Part shown: positions 55,449 through 63,196 of the stretch, piece after piece | Layout: each line of letters opens with the position of its first letter | How positions within the stretch are numbered: position 1 is the first letter of the stretch | Assembly (NCBI RefSeq): GCF_020819595.1 | Contig: NZ_JAJHNP010000001.1 | Location: forward strand, 310,001-374,000 | DNA from: Streptomyces barringtoniae | GTDB lineage: Bacteria > Actinomycetota > Actinomycetes > Streptomycetales > Streptomycetaceae | Reading direction: 5' to 3' | DNA length: 64,000 nt | Translations under genes and position numbers: made by a program | The notes under the pieces: model-generated | The model's database searches: none | Told to the model about the DNA's origin: nothing | What the model saw: the letters and a program-made list of their open reading frames with translations, nothing else

Positions 55449-56696
55449 TCAGGCGCCCGCAGCGTGTCGGGCGTGCGCGTGTGCGTGCATCCCGATCGGT
55501 GCAGGCGAAGACGAGTGTGCGGACTCCTCGGGGGACGACGGCGCATGGGGCGGCGTGGCGTCGTTCGCCGGAGCCTCCGTACCCACCGTCGCGCTCTCGT
55601 CGGCGAGGGGGCCCTTCGCGAAGGGGGACGCACGGTGGCCGAACAGGACGGCTGCCAGTCCCAGCACGCTCCACAGGGTGAGGACGGCAATGTGGCCCGC
55701 GCTGTCATTGCCGTTGAAGTAGGCCGTACCGCGCACGAGGCTCGCGCCGGCGCCCGGCGGCAGCCACTGGCCGATGTCGTCAACCGCCTTGGGCAGCAGC
55801 TCTGGTGCGGATGTGCTGCCGGAAAACGGATTGCCGACAAAGACCATGAGCGCCGCGCTCAGTCCAAGCCCCGCCGAACCCACGAGCGCGACCACCCCGG
55901 CAGTGGTGGCACTGATAGCGAGAACGGTGAGTGCCAGGGAAGCCCAGGTTGCCAGATGGTCGTGCGGCAGGGCGCCGAGAAAGCCCTGGGCCACCGCGTA
56001 GACCCCGAGGGCTGCCGTTGCGCTCATCACGATCAAGATCAGGAGACGCGACACAGGTCTCAGCCTCAGTGACATGGCAACGACCAAGGCGATCATGATG
56101 CTGCAGATCGTCAGCGGCAGAAGCGACGAGCTGAAGACGACGCCGCGGGGGTCGTCCGCCGAGGTCTGAACGACGTCCACCGTCCTCACGCGGACCTGCG
56201 CCGGCTTTTCGGCGCCGGACCTGCCTCCCTTGGAGCGAGCGGACCTCCCATGGGCAGATGAGGCAGGGCGGTCCGCGGCCGCCCTGGATGCACGGTCCGC
56301 GGCCGCCCTGGATGCATGGGCGGCCAGTTGCCGACCCACCTCGCCCAGCAACTGGGCGACGGCCGGGCTCGCGGCAGTGGACTCCAGCACGGTGAAACTG
56401 CCGGGGGTGACGACGAAGGCACCGTAGACGTCCCGCTCCCTGATGGCGGACCGCGCCGACGCCTCGTCGGGGTAGAGATGGAAGTCAAAGCCGCCCGGCT
56501 TGCTGCGCGCCAGGCCCTCGACCGCGCCCTGGCTTGCCGTACTCGTGCCCACGATCCCCACTGGCAGGTCACGCGGCCCCATGCGCGCCGCAGGCCACGC
56601 GTAGGCCATCACCGCCAGTGAGATCACCAGCGGCAACGCCACTGTCATGATGGCCACGCGACGCCATGACTGGTTTCCCGCCAACGGGGACTTCAC
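55449..56696 (-). CDS. YhgE/ABC-2-type membrane export protein, TetR-controlled
   Basis: A 415-residue membrane protein: one N-terminal helix (VAIMTVALPLVISLAVMAYAWPAA), a large outside domain (about 40-195) with DLPVGIVGTSTASQGAVEGLARSKPGGFDFHLYPDEASARSAI, then five or six helices, and a hydrophilic His-rich tail (MHAHAHARHAAG). This is the plan of YhgE/Pip and ABC-2 permease-like exporters. GTG at 56696 with GGAGG nine to ten bases upstream. The outside domain holds an internal repeat (SRAAADR twice; 56276-56320) from a ~30-bp DNA duplication. Divergent from the TetR gene, with a TetR-type site 20 bases before its start. Confidence 0.82.
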   Translation of the reverse strand: MKSPLAGNQSWRRVAIMTVALPLVISLAVMAYAWPAARMGPRDLPVGIVGTSTASQGAVEGLARSKPGGFDFHLYPDEASARSAIRERDVYGAFVVTPGSFTVLESTAASPAVAQLLGEVGRQLAAHASRAAADRASRAAADRPASSAHGRSARSKGGRSGAEKPAQVRVRTVDVVQTSADDPRGVVFSSSLLPLTICSIMIALVVAMSLRLRPVSRLLILIVMSATAALGVYAVAQGFLGALPHDHLATWASLALTVLAISATTAGVVALVGSAGLGLSAALMVFVGNPFSGSTSAPELLPKAVDDIGQWLPPGAGASLVRGTAYFNGNDSAGHIAVLTLWSVLGLAAVLFGHRASPFAKGPLADESATVGTEAPANDATPPHAPSSPEESAHSSSPAPIGMHAHAHARHAAGA

Positions 56697-56715
56697 GACC
56701 CTGCCTCCAAAAAAC

Positions 56716-56728
56716 GAATGATCGTTCT
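56716..56728. promoter_or_regulatory. TetR operator, type A, before the YhgE-like gene
   Basis: GAATGATCGTTCT, identical at 13 bases to the copy at 58499-58511. It lies 20 bases before the export gene start and, with flanking AAAAAAC, resembles the type B operator on the other strand. Confidence 0.72.
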
Positions 56729-56763
56729 CCAGGGGCCCAGTCTGCTAGGCTCCGCATCAGAGA

Positions 56764-56788
56764 GTCAAGACGAACATTCGTTTTTCAT
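56764..56788. promoter_or_regulatory. TetR operator, type B, before the TetR gene
   Basis: Palindrome ACGAA-CA-TTCGT (56770-56781) within a 25-base block that is identical except for one base to 58549-58573. It ends 15 bases before the TetR start codon, fitting autorepression. Confidence 0.75.
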
Positions 56789-56803
56789 TGGATAGGGTGC
56801 CCC

Positions 56804-57406
56804 ATGCCGAAGGTGTCCCAGGAGTACATGGACGCTCGCCGTGCCCAGATTCTGGACGCGGCCCGACGATGCTTCCTGCGCGACGGGTTCCACTCCACGT
56901 CGATGCAGGACCTGTTCGCGGAGTCCGGGCTCTCGGCGGGCGCGGTCTACCGGCACTTCGCGAGCAAGGACGAGATGATCCTGGCTATCGCGGAAGAGAA
57001 CATGCGTGAGGTTCTGACGCTGGTCCACACCGTCGCCACAACTCGGCCCAGGGGTTCCGTAGGAGCGGTCATCGCCGATGTCCTCGACCTCGTGTCAGCT
57101 CGGTCCGCGGAACACGACATCGCAAGGCTGGCCGTGCTGGCCTGGTCCGAGGCCCTGCGAAACCCCACGCTGGCCGGACAGTTCAGCACCCTGTTGACCC
57201 GGATGCGCTCCGACCTCGCAGAGATCGTGCGAGAGCACCAGAAAAGTGGCGCTCTGCCCAAGGAGGTGACCGCCGAGTCGATCGCCGGCGCGCTGGTCTG
57301 CTTCCTACCCGGCTACATCCTCCAGGTGGCCATGCTCGACCCCACGCTCGTGGACGGGGTCGGCGACGCGGTACGGGCCCTGTGGCCGGATCCGGCCACG
57401 CACTGA
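56804..57406 (+). CDS. TetR-family transcriptional repressor
   Basis: A 200-residue TetR protein. The DNA-binding domain (about 12-58) reads RRAQILDAARRCFLRDGFHSTSMQDLFAESGLSAGAVYRHFASKDEMILAIAEENM; the C-terminal domain is helical and would bind a hydrophobic ligand. ATG at 56804 gives the normal family start. It is divergent from the YhgE-like exporter and convergent with the UPF0104 gene; matched operator pairs precede all three, so this is a local three-gene regulon. The 3' 102 bases overlap the UPF0104 gene end. Confidence 0.92.
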   Translation: MPKVSQEYMDARRAQILDAARRCFLRDGFHSTSMQDLFAESGLSAGAVYRHFASKDEMILAIAEENMREVLTLVHTVATTRPRGSVGAVIADVLDLVSARSAEHDIARLAVLAWSEALRNPTLAGQFSTLLTRMRSDLAEIVREHQKSGALPKEVTAESIAGALVCFLPGYILQVAMLDPTLVDGVGDAVRALWPDPATH

Positions 57407-58480
57407 CCGGCTCCGCCGCCGGACGAGCAGGACCGACCACCCGGCGACACCGATCAGTCCCGGGTTGAGGGTCCGGTAGAGAAGATCAGCGGCCGTGGCG
57501 GCCGCCATCGGCATTCCGCCGTGATGCAGAGTCAGGACCAGAGCCGCGTCGAGAGGGCCGAGCCCCGCGGGCAACAGAGGCAGAGCCGATACGGCCGTCA
57601 TCGCGGCGACGTAGGCGAGCAGCACCTTGTCCGAGGCCGGGGCCGAGCCCACCGCATGGCACACAGCGAGCACACACACGAGATCGCCGGCCCAGTTGAT
57701 CAGGGCAGCGCCGAGTCCCAGGATCCAGAAGCGAGCTGGAGGCCGCATGGCAGCCAACTCCCCCAGCAGGCCGTCGGCCGACGTCTGCCCGCCCTTGCCG
57801 CGCCGCAGTCTCTGCCACACACGAAGCAGGGCGCTCACCGGCCGGCGCAGCACATCGGTGTGCCGGACGAGCGCGAGCGCGGCGACGGTGGCCGCACAAG
57901 CCGCTGAAACCTGAAGGGCCGCCCCTGCAAGCCGGGCACTGTCCCCAGCCAGAGTCCCGCCGACCGCGGCGAGCACGACGAGTGCGACCGCGCTCAGCAC
58001 GCCGGTGACAGCATGGGTGAAGCCGATCAACGGCAAGCCGGCACCCCAGGCGCGCATACGTCGTGTCCGGTAGGTGATCGACACCAGGCTGCCGCCGGGC
58101 AGGGTCGCACTGAGAGCGTTCCCGGCAAACACGGCGGAAACCGCGGCGCGCAGTCCCACCCGCAGCCCGCCCGTACTCAGCGCCAGGCGCTGCAGCCGGG
58201 CGAAGGCCGCCATCGACACCGCCTCCGCGGCGACAGCCAGCAGAAACCAGGCGGGTTGAGCGTGGGACAGCTGGTCCGCCGCACAACGTGCGTAGGGCGC
58301 GACGAACGCCAGCTCGACACAGAGCAACGCCACGACGGCGCCCATGGTGAGCGCGGCGCGCGGTCGAGTGCGCTGGTCGTGTCCGTGCTCGCGCGGCTCG
58401 GTCCGGTGCGAGCCGCTGCTCATCGCCGTACCGGCCACGGGGGCGGCAAATTGAGTGCGGCGCCCGCAATGACGCCTCAT
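57305..58480 (-). CDS. UPF0104/LPG-synthase-TM-family membrane protein
   Basis: A 391-residue protein with about eight helices of the lysylphosphatidylglycerol synthase transmembrane (flippase) family: VSAVFAGNALSATLPGGSLVSITYRTRRMRAWG, FWILGLGAALINWAGDLVCVLAVCHAVG, and the late AYVAAMTAVSALPLLPAGLGPLDAALVLTLHHGG. It lacks the synthase domain, so it is probably a lipid or lipid-linked-substrate translocator. ATG at 58480 with AAGGGGG seven bases upstream. The last ~34 residues run antisense through the TetR gene end and may be an acquired tail. Preceded by type A and B operators. Confidence 0.86.
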   Translation of the reverse strand: MRRHCGRRTQFAAPVAGTAMSSGSHRTEPREHGHDQRTRPRAALTMGAVVALLCVELAFVAPYARCAADQLSHAQPAWFLLAVAAEAVSMAAFARLQRLALSTGGLRVGLRAAVSAVFAGNALSATLPGGSLVSITYRTRRMRAWGAGLPLIGFTHAVTGVLSAVALVVLAAVGGTLAGDSARLAGAALQVSAACAATVAALALVRHTDVLRRPVSALLRVWQRLRRGKGGQTSADGLLGELAAMRPPARFWILGLGAALINWAGDLVCVLAVCHAVGSAPASDKVLLAYVAAMTAVSALPLLPAGLGPLDAALVLTLHHGGMPMAAATAADLLYRTLNPGLIGVAGWSVLLVRRRSRSVRGRIRPQGPYRVADPVHERGVEHGHLEDVAG

Positions 58481-58498
58481 GCCACCACCCCCTTCCCG

Positions 58499-58511
58499 GA
58501 ATGATCGTTCT
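58499..58511. promoter_or_regulatory. TetR operator, type A, before the UPF0104 gene
   Basis: GAATGATCGTTCT, the same 13 bases as at 56716-56728, 18 bases before the UPF0104 start codon. Confidence 0.72.
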
Positions 58512-58548
58512 TTTTTCGCCTCCATCCTGCAGGCTTCGGCGAGACCAG

Positions 58549-58573
58549 GTCAAGACGAACATTCGTTTTCCAT
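58549..58573. promoter_or_regulatory. TetR operator, type B, before the UPF0104 gene
   Basis: Palindrome ACGAA-CA-TTCGT (58555-58566) in a 25-base block matching 56764-56788 at 24 positions. A weaker relative, AACCGTTCGTTTTA, follows at 58598-58611. Confidence 0.75.
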
Positions 58574-58735
58574 GCAGGCCCGGGGCTTGTAAAAAATAAC
58601 CGTTCGTTTTACTTTCGAGGAAGGCGGGCGTCAGGGGACAGCCGCCCGCGGCCCGCCGACCGAGCAACGAGGGCGGGCGGCCCCGCCCCTGCGAGAGGCT
58701 GTAGCGGACCCGCGGGGCGGGGTCCTTTCATTGGC

Positions 58736-59632
58736 TCAGACGGTCATGGCAGCGAGTTTCGACGGGTTCATCATGACGAGCACGCGGTCGATGCCGTCCG
58801 GGGTGACGCTCACGGTGAGGACGGCGAACACGGTGCCGTCGCGGGACAGGCTCACCGCCGGCCTGCCGTTGACCTCGGCCGGTTCCACGGTGACGCCGGG
58901 CCAGAAGCGGTCGGCGAACGCGTGGTAGAACCTCGCCACGCGGTGACGGCCCACGACGGGGAACCTGGACGCCCGCACGACCCCTCCGCCGTCGGAGTAC
59001 GAGACGACGTCGTCCGCGAGCAGCTTCTCCAGTACGGCCACATTCCCTTGCTGGGCGGCCGTCACGAACGCCGTCAGGAACCTCTGGTGGTCAGCGGCCG
59101 CGACACTTGCCCGTTTCTCCGCGGCCAGGCGCTTGCGTGCCCGGCTCACCAGTTGGCGGGCACTGGCGTTGGTCTGGCCGATGATCTCCGCGATCTGCTC
59201 GTACGGGTAGTCGAATGCTTCCCGGAGCACGTACGCCGCCCGTTCCGTGGGGGTGAGCTTCTCCAGCAGCATCAGCACCGCGACTTCCAGTGCCTCCCCG
59301 TTCACGGCGCCCAGCGCCGGGTCGGCACTGGTGTCGACCGGCTCCGGAAGCCACGGGCCCACATAGGTCTGACGGCGGACCCTCGCCGACTGCAGCACAT
59401 TGATCGCGAGCCTCGTCACAGTCGTCGTGAGGAATGCCAGTGGGTTCTCCACCCTGGACCGGTCGTAGGTCTGCCATCGGATCCAGGCCTCCTGGAGGAC
59501 GTCCTCCGCTTCGCTGACGCTGCCGAGCATCCGGTAGGCGATCCCGAACAGGTAGCCACGGGCGTCCGTGAACGCCGCCTCTGCTTCCCGGAGGTCCTCT
59601 GCGTCATCCGCTGGATCGTTCTTCGACGGCAT
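58736..59632 (-). CDS. ECF41-type RNA polymerase sigma factor with SnoaL-like C-terminal domain
   Basis: A 298-residue ECF sigma factor. Region 2 (about 18-85: YLFGIAYRMLGSVSEAEDVLQEAWIRW), the linker YVGPWLPEPVD, region 4 (about 125-170: LTPTERAAYVLREAFDYPYEQIAEIIGQT) and a C-terminal SnoaL/NTF2-like domain (about 185-298) with DGGG at 214-217 and NPSKL at 289-293. In ECF41 this extension replaces an anti-sigma factor and both activates and restrains the sigma. ATG at 59632 with AAGGG nine bases upstream. Downstream in the same orientation as the NAD-dependent gene at 59741, the usual ECF41 partner type. Confidence 0.93.
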   Translation of the reverse strand: MPSKNDPADDAEDLREAEAAFTDARGYLFGIAYRMLGSVSEAEDVLQEAWIRWQTYDRSRVENPLAFLTTTVTRLAINVLQSARVRRQTYVGPWLPEPVDTSADPALGAVNGEALEVAVLMLLEKLTPTERAAYVLREAFDYPYEQIAEIIGQTNASARQLVSRARKRLAAEKRASVAAADHQRFLTAFVTAAQQGNVAVLEKLLADDVVSYSDGGGVVRASRFPVVGRHRVARFYHAFADRFWPGVTVEPAEVNGRPAVSLSRDGTVFAVLTVSVTPDGIDRVLVMMNPSKLAAMTV

Positions 59633-59740
59633 TGTGCGCAACCCTTGCTGCTCGGCAGGTCCGACGGCGACCGTGACCACACGCATGAGCGCGGGGACGA
59701 AACTCGCGGTTCTGATGGACCGTCGGGGATCGCGGCTGGT

Positions 59741-60472
59741 TCAGGAGAGCCAGTCCGTGTAGTGGGTGGAGGCGATGCGGGCGTCGTTCCCGGCAGTGAG
59801 GACGTCACCGTGGACGGCGGCGTACAGGCTGGCGGTGTCGTCGGTGACGACGGAGCGCCTGTCGCCTTTGGCCGTGAGGAAGAGCCGGCCGATTTCGTCG
59901 AGGGGGTAGACGTCGGGTCCGGCGATGTTGAGGATGCCGTTGAGCGGGGCGCCGGCGGCCACTTCGGCGACTATGCGGGCGACGTCCGCGGCGGCGATCG
60001 GCTGGAGCGGCGTACGCGGCAGACTTACGGTCTCGCCGTCGGTGGTCCAGGACAGGATCGCGTCAATGAACTCCATGAACTGCGTGGCGCGGACGATGGA
60101 GTACGGAATCGGGCCGGCCTTGAGGATGTCTTCCTGAAGCACCTTGGCCCGGTAGTAGTCCAGCTCGGGCACCTGGTCCACGCCGACGATCGAGAGGATG
60201 ACGAAGTGTCCGACGCCGCCCTTCACGCTCGCGGCGAGGAGGTTGTCCATCGACGAGCGGAAGAAGGCGGGCGAGGTTTCCCCGAAAGCCGGGGAGTTCG
60301 TCAGGTTGATGACGACATCGGCGCCCGCCACGGCTTCCTCGACGCCCCGGCCGGTCACGAGGTCCACGCCCGTGGCCGGGGAGTGCGGGACGGCCTGGTG
60401 GCCGGCCGCGTCGAGGATCTCCACGACTCGTGACCCGATCAGCCCGGTTCCTCCGATGACCGCCAATTTCAT
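59741..60472 (-). CDS. NAD(P)-binding epimerase/NmrA-like SDR, ECF41-associated
   Basis: A 243-residue atypical short-chain dehydrogenase. The nucleotide motif GGTGLIGSR lies at 7-15, then VDLVTGRGVEEAVAGADVVINLTN, GVGHFVILSIVGVDQVPELDYYRAKVLQEDILKAG and YSIVRATQFMEF, with YxxxK at Y-Y-R-A-K. Such oxidoreductases/epimerases are one of the three protein types (COE) found next to ECF41 sigma factors and are their main targets. ATG at 60472. Upstream (60497-60519) there are two direct copies of TATGCA. Confidence 0.9.
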   Translation of the reverse strand: MKLAVIGGTGLIGSRVVEILDAAGHQAVPHSPATGVDLVTGRGVEEAVAGADVVINLTNSPAFGETSPAFFRSSMDNLLAASVKGGVGHFVILSIVGVDQVPELDYYRAKVLQEDILKAGPIPYSIVRATQFMEFIDAILSWTTDGETVSLPRTPLQPIAAADVARIVAEVAAGAPLNGILNIAGPDVYPLDEIGRLFLTAKGDRRSVVTDDTASLYAAVHGDVLTAGNDARIASTHYTDWLS

Positions 60473-60671
60473 AGCATCGCCCATCTTTCGACGACTATAT
60501 GCAGTACGTAGCTTTATGCACAAAACCTACCCTCGCATGGGAGTCTCGTGGTCACCCGTGCGGGGGCGCCCTGGTGTGTCTGTCACCCGCGAGGTGGTGG
60601 CACTCTGTCACATTTTCCGGACCCTGACCCTCAATTGATCACAGAGCGGTCATTTTGGGAGGTGGGCCATC

Positions 60672-61337
60672 TTGGACGTCTACGAGGCGGTCAGGAGCCG
60701 ACGGGCGGTGCGCGGATTCACCGACCGGCATGTCCCGAGGGAGGTGCTGGAGCGCGTGCTGTCCGCCGCGGCCTGGGCGCCCTCCGGGTCGAACCTCCAG
60801 CCGTGGCACGCATACGTGCTGACCGGTGGGCCGCTGGCCGAGCTCAAGAAACGCGCCGGCGAGCGCGTGGCCTCGGGCGACCCCTGGGACGAGCGGGAGT
60901 ACGAGATGTACCCGCCCACCCTCAAGACCCCCTACCGCGAGCGCCGGACCGCCTTCGCCGAGCAGCGCTACGGCGCACTCGGTATTTCGCGCGAGGACGG
61001 GGAGGCGCGCCAGAGGGCCGCTGCGGCGAACTGGGACTGCTTCGGTGCGCCCGCCGCCCTGTTCTGCTACATCGACCGCGACATGGGCCCGCCCCAATGG
61101 GCCGACGTCGGCATGTACCTGCAGACCGTCATGCTGCTGCTCCGCGCCGAAGGGCTGCACAGTTGCACGCAAATGGCGTGGTCGGTGTATCGCAGGACCG
61201 TCGCGGAGATCCTGTCGCCCCCGGACGGGCTCATCCTCTACTGCGGCATGTCGATCGGGTACGAGGACGGTACGGTGGGTTACGCCCGTACGGGCCGGGC
61301 CCCGCTCGACGAGACGGTCACCTTCGTCCAGGGTTAG
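60672..61337 (+). CDS. Nitroreductase family flavoprotein
   Basis: A 221-residue FMN enzyme: YEAVRSRRAVRGFTDRHVPREVLERVLSAAAWAPSGSNLQPWHAYVLTG (FMN phosphate-binding arginines and SGSNxQPW), ADVGMYLQTVMLLLRAEGLHSCTQMAW, and GMSIGYEDG. Reduces nitro compounds or quinones with NAD(P)H. The start is TTG at 60672 with GGGAGG eight to nine bases upstream; no ATG or GTG is placed as well. The region before it contains TGTCACA (60606-60612). 61338-61579 behind it shows no gene. Confidence 0.9.
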   Translation: MDVYEAVRSRRAVRGFTDRHVPREVLERVLSAAAWAPSGSNLQPWHAYVLTGGPLAELKKRAGERVASGDPWDEREYEMYPPTLKTPYRERRTAFAEQRYGALGISREDGEARQRAAAANWDCFGAPAALFCYIDRDMGPPQWADVGMYLQTVMLLLRAEGLHSCTQMAWSVYRRTVAEILSPPDGLILYCGMSIGYEDGTVGYARTGRAPLDETVTFVQG

Positions 61338-61579
61338 CCGGGTGGTGGCCGGCCTCGAACGGGAATCGTGACGGCGCTGTCACACATCAGAGCACCATCC
61401 GGTCAATCACCCAAAAGGCGCGAATCGCGTCAGACCGATGTCTGCCTCTGCGTCTCGCCGCCTCTCCCCCACTTGCCCAGGGAGAAGAGCTCGATGCCCA
61501 GCACTGACAAAGCGGCACTCGGTAAGCAGCGGTCAGAGGCCCTTTGCGGCGGGCTCGAGAACGGCCACGCACTCGAGCG

Positions 61580-62557
61580 TCACAGGTCACGTCCGCCGGA
61601 GTGTTGACTCGGGCCGGCCGTCACGGAGGGAGGGACCGAGGTGGGCGGGTTCGGGGGCTCGGTCAGGTGCTGGGTACCGCCCGGGGAGGTGCAGGCGTGC
61701 ACCCCGGAGGTGAGCACGACACACGCCTTGGCCGTTGAGGGGCTTGGCGCTGCAACCATCGCGCTGAACGTGTCGGTGTCGTAGTGGACCTTGTTCTGGT
61801 ATGTCCGGCCTCCTTCGCCGACAACCCGGGCGATGTCGCCGGGACGTCCCCAGCTGATGCGGGACCAGGCGGCCTTGCAGGCATCGCTGTAGCGCAGCTC
61901 CACGTAGACCCCGGCGACCTTGTACAGCGCAGCGGTCCACGCGTCGCCGCCGCAGCCGGTTTGCCCGGGATTTTTTCCGGCACAGCTGTCCGCGAAGCAG
62001 TTCACGTCGAGTTGCCTGGTCGGTGCGTCCTTGCCCACGGTGCCGCCCCGGTCGGCGTGCGCGCCCGAATGCCGGCCGAAAACGGCGTACAGCGAGACGG
62101 ACAGGCCAACGACGGCGGCCAGGGCGACCACCGTCCGGATCAGCTGCCGCCGGCCGAACCGACGGCTCACGGACGGCGGCTCTTCGGCCTGCGCGGCGGG
62201 AGCGCGCTCCTTTACGGGAGCGGATTCCTCGAACGGCCGGTCGTGGCCGTCGTCGGCATCGCGGGCCCCGTCCGTGTCACTGGCTCTGTGGCCGTGCCAA
62301 GCGGTGTTCGCCAGTTCCCACAGCGCCACGAGCCGGGCGGGATCGGCGTCGGCCAGCTTGCCGAGGGAGATCACCGCGTGCTGCGGTGGCAGTGCCTTGC
62401 CGTTGAGATAGCGTTCCCAGGAGGACTTGCTGTACGGAGTGCGGCCGCCGAGGATGGCCAGACTCAGCCCGGCGCGGTCCTTCAAGGTCCGCAGTTCGGC
62501 GACCAGATGACGGACGTCCGAGGCCAGGCCGCCGGGTAACGGCTTCCAGTCAGTCAC
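61580..62557 (-). CDS. Membrane-bound XRE regulator with extracellular DUF2690 domain
   Basis: A 325-residue one-component transmembrane regulator. The cytoplasmic helix-turn-helix (about 12-85: LKDRAGLSLAILGGRTPYSKSSWERYLNGKALPP) is followed by a charged linker, a transmembrane helix (139-160) and an outside DUF2690 domain (about 178-285) with four cysteines (VNCFADSCAG, TGCGGDA, SDACKAAW), probably two disulfides, then a Pro/Ser-rich tail. GTG at 62557 has GGAGG six to seven bases upstream. Paralogous to the truncated gene at 63180-64000 and divergent from a secreted peptidoglycan-binding protein, so sensing of the cell wall is a reasonable guess. Confidence 0.9.
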   Translation of the reverse strand: MTDWKPLPGGLASDVRHLVAELRTLKDRAGLSLAILGGRTPYSKSSWERYLNGKALPPQHAVISLGKLADADPARLVALWELANTAWHGHRASDTDGARDADDGHDRPFEESAPVKERAPAAQAEEPPSVSRRFGRRQLIRTVVALAAVVGLSVSLYAVFGRHSGAHADRGGTVGKDAPTRQLDVNCFADSCAGKNPGQTGCGGDAWTAALYKVAGVYVELRYSDACKAAWSRISWGRPGDIARVVGEGGRTYQNKVHYDTDTFSAMVAAPSPSTAKACVVLTSGVHACTSPGGTQHLTEPPNPPTSVPPSVTAGPSQHSGGRDL

Positions 62558-62701
62558 GTACGCCCTCCGGGCCCAGTGCTCTCTGGGATCATCACTTTCT
62601 TCCCTACTGTATCTACGCGGGCGATTCCGGAACCGCTGGTTTTGCATAACTGTGCGCATTCGCAACGCAGTTGACGTCACGACGGTGAGACGGAGCCATG
62701 G

Positions 62702-63196
62702 GTGAAGGGACGACGGCGCGCCGCGCTGTGCGTACTGATTCTGGCGGTGGTGTGTGCGGGTTCCGGGGCCCCGCGGAACCAGCAGTCCCGCGACCGGCGT
62801 GGCGGCGTGCTCGTCGCCGACGAGCTGGGCGCCACACAGCAGTTGGCGGTCGGCCGCACCCGGCGCAGCGACCTGATCGGCCTGTGGCAGAGCGTGCTGT
62901 GGGCCGACGGATACGCGGCACGCTCCGGGGTCACCTGCACGTACGACGAGGCGACGGCGGAGGCCACCCGCGTCTGGCAGAGCAACCACCACCTCTCCGC
63001 GGACGGGATCGTCGGCTCGGCCACCTGGGGCGCCGCAGCGGAGCGTATGGTCCCCGTCGGGCAGTGGATGGTCTACCAGGGCGAACGCTACGGTCTCCCG
63101 TTGCGCCAGGCCCCGGACGGCGTCTACGAGGTCTATGACGCCGGGCGGTTCCATCGGCTGCGCACGAACTCCGTCACCCTCACGCGCTGCCGCTGA
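62702..63196 (+). CDS. Secreted peptidoglycan-binding domain protein
   Basis: A 164-residue exported protein. The signal peptide KGRRRAALCVLILAVVCAGSGAP is followed by one PG_binding_1 domain (about 50-115: LIGLWQSVLWADGYAARSG, ATAEATRVWQSNHHLSADGIVGSATWGAA) and a C-terminal segment with YGLPLRQAPDGVYEVYDAGRFH. GTG at 62702 with GGAG seven bases upstream. It has no catalytic domain. It is divergent from one XRE-DUF2690 regulator and overlaps the end of the other by 17 bases, making a compact three-gene block. Confidence 0.88.
   Translation: MKGRRRAALCVLILAVVCAGSGAPRNQQSRDRRGGVLVADELGATQQLAVGRTRRSDLIGLWQSVLWADGYAARSGVTCTYDEATAEATRVWQSNHHLSADGIVGSATWGAAAERMVPVGQWMVYQGERYGLPLRQAPDGVYEVYDAGRFHRLRTNSVTLTRCR

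Noticed and set aside
60581..60612. ECF41-type promoter (TGTCACA with a CGTC -10) before the nitroreductase gene
   Set aside because: TGTCACA (60606) and TGTCACC (60581) are present, but no CGTC lies at the expected distance.
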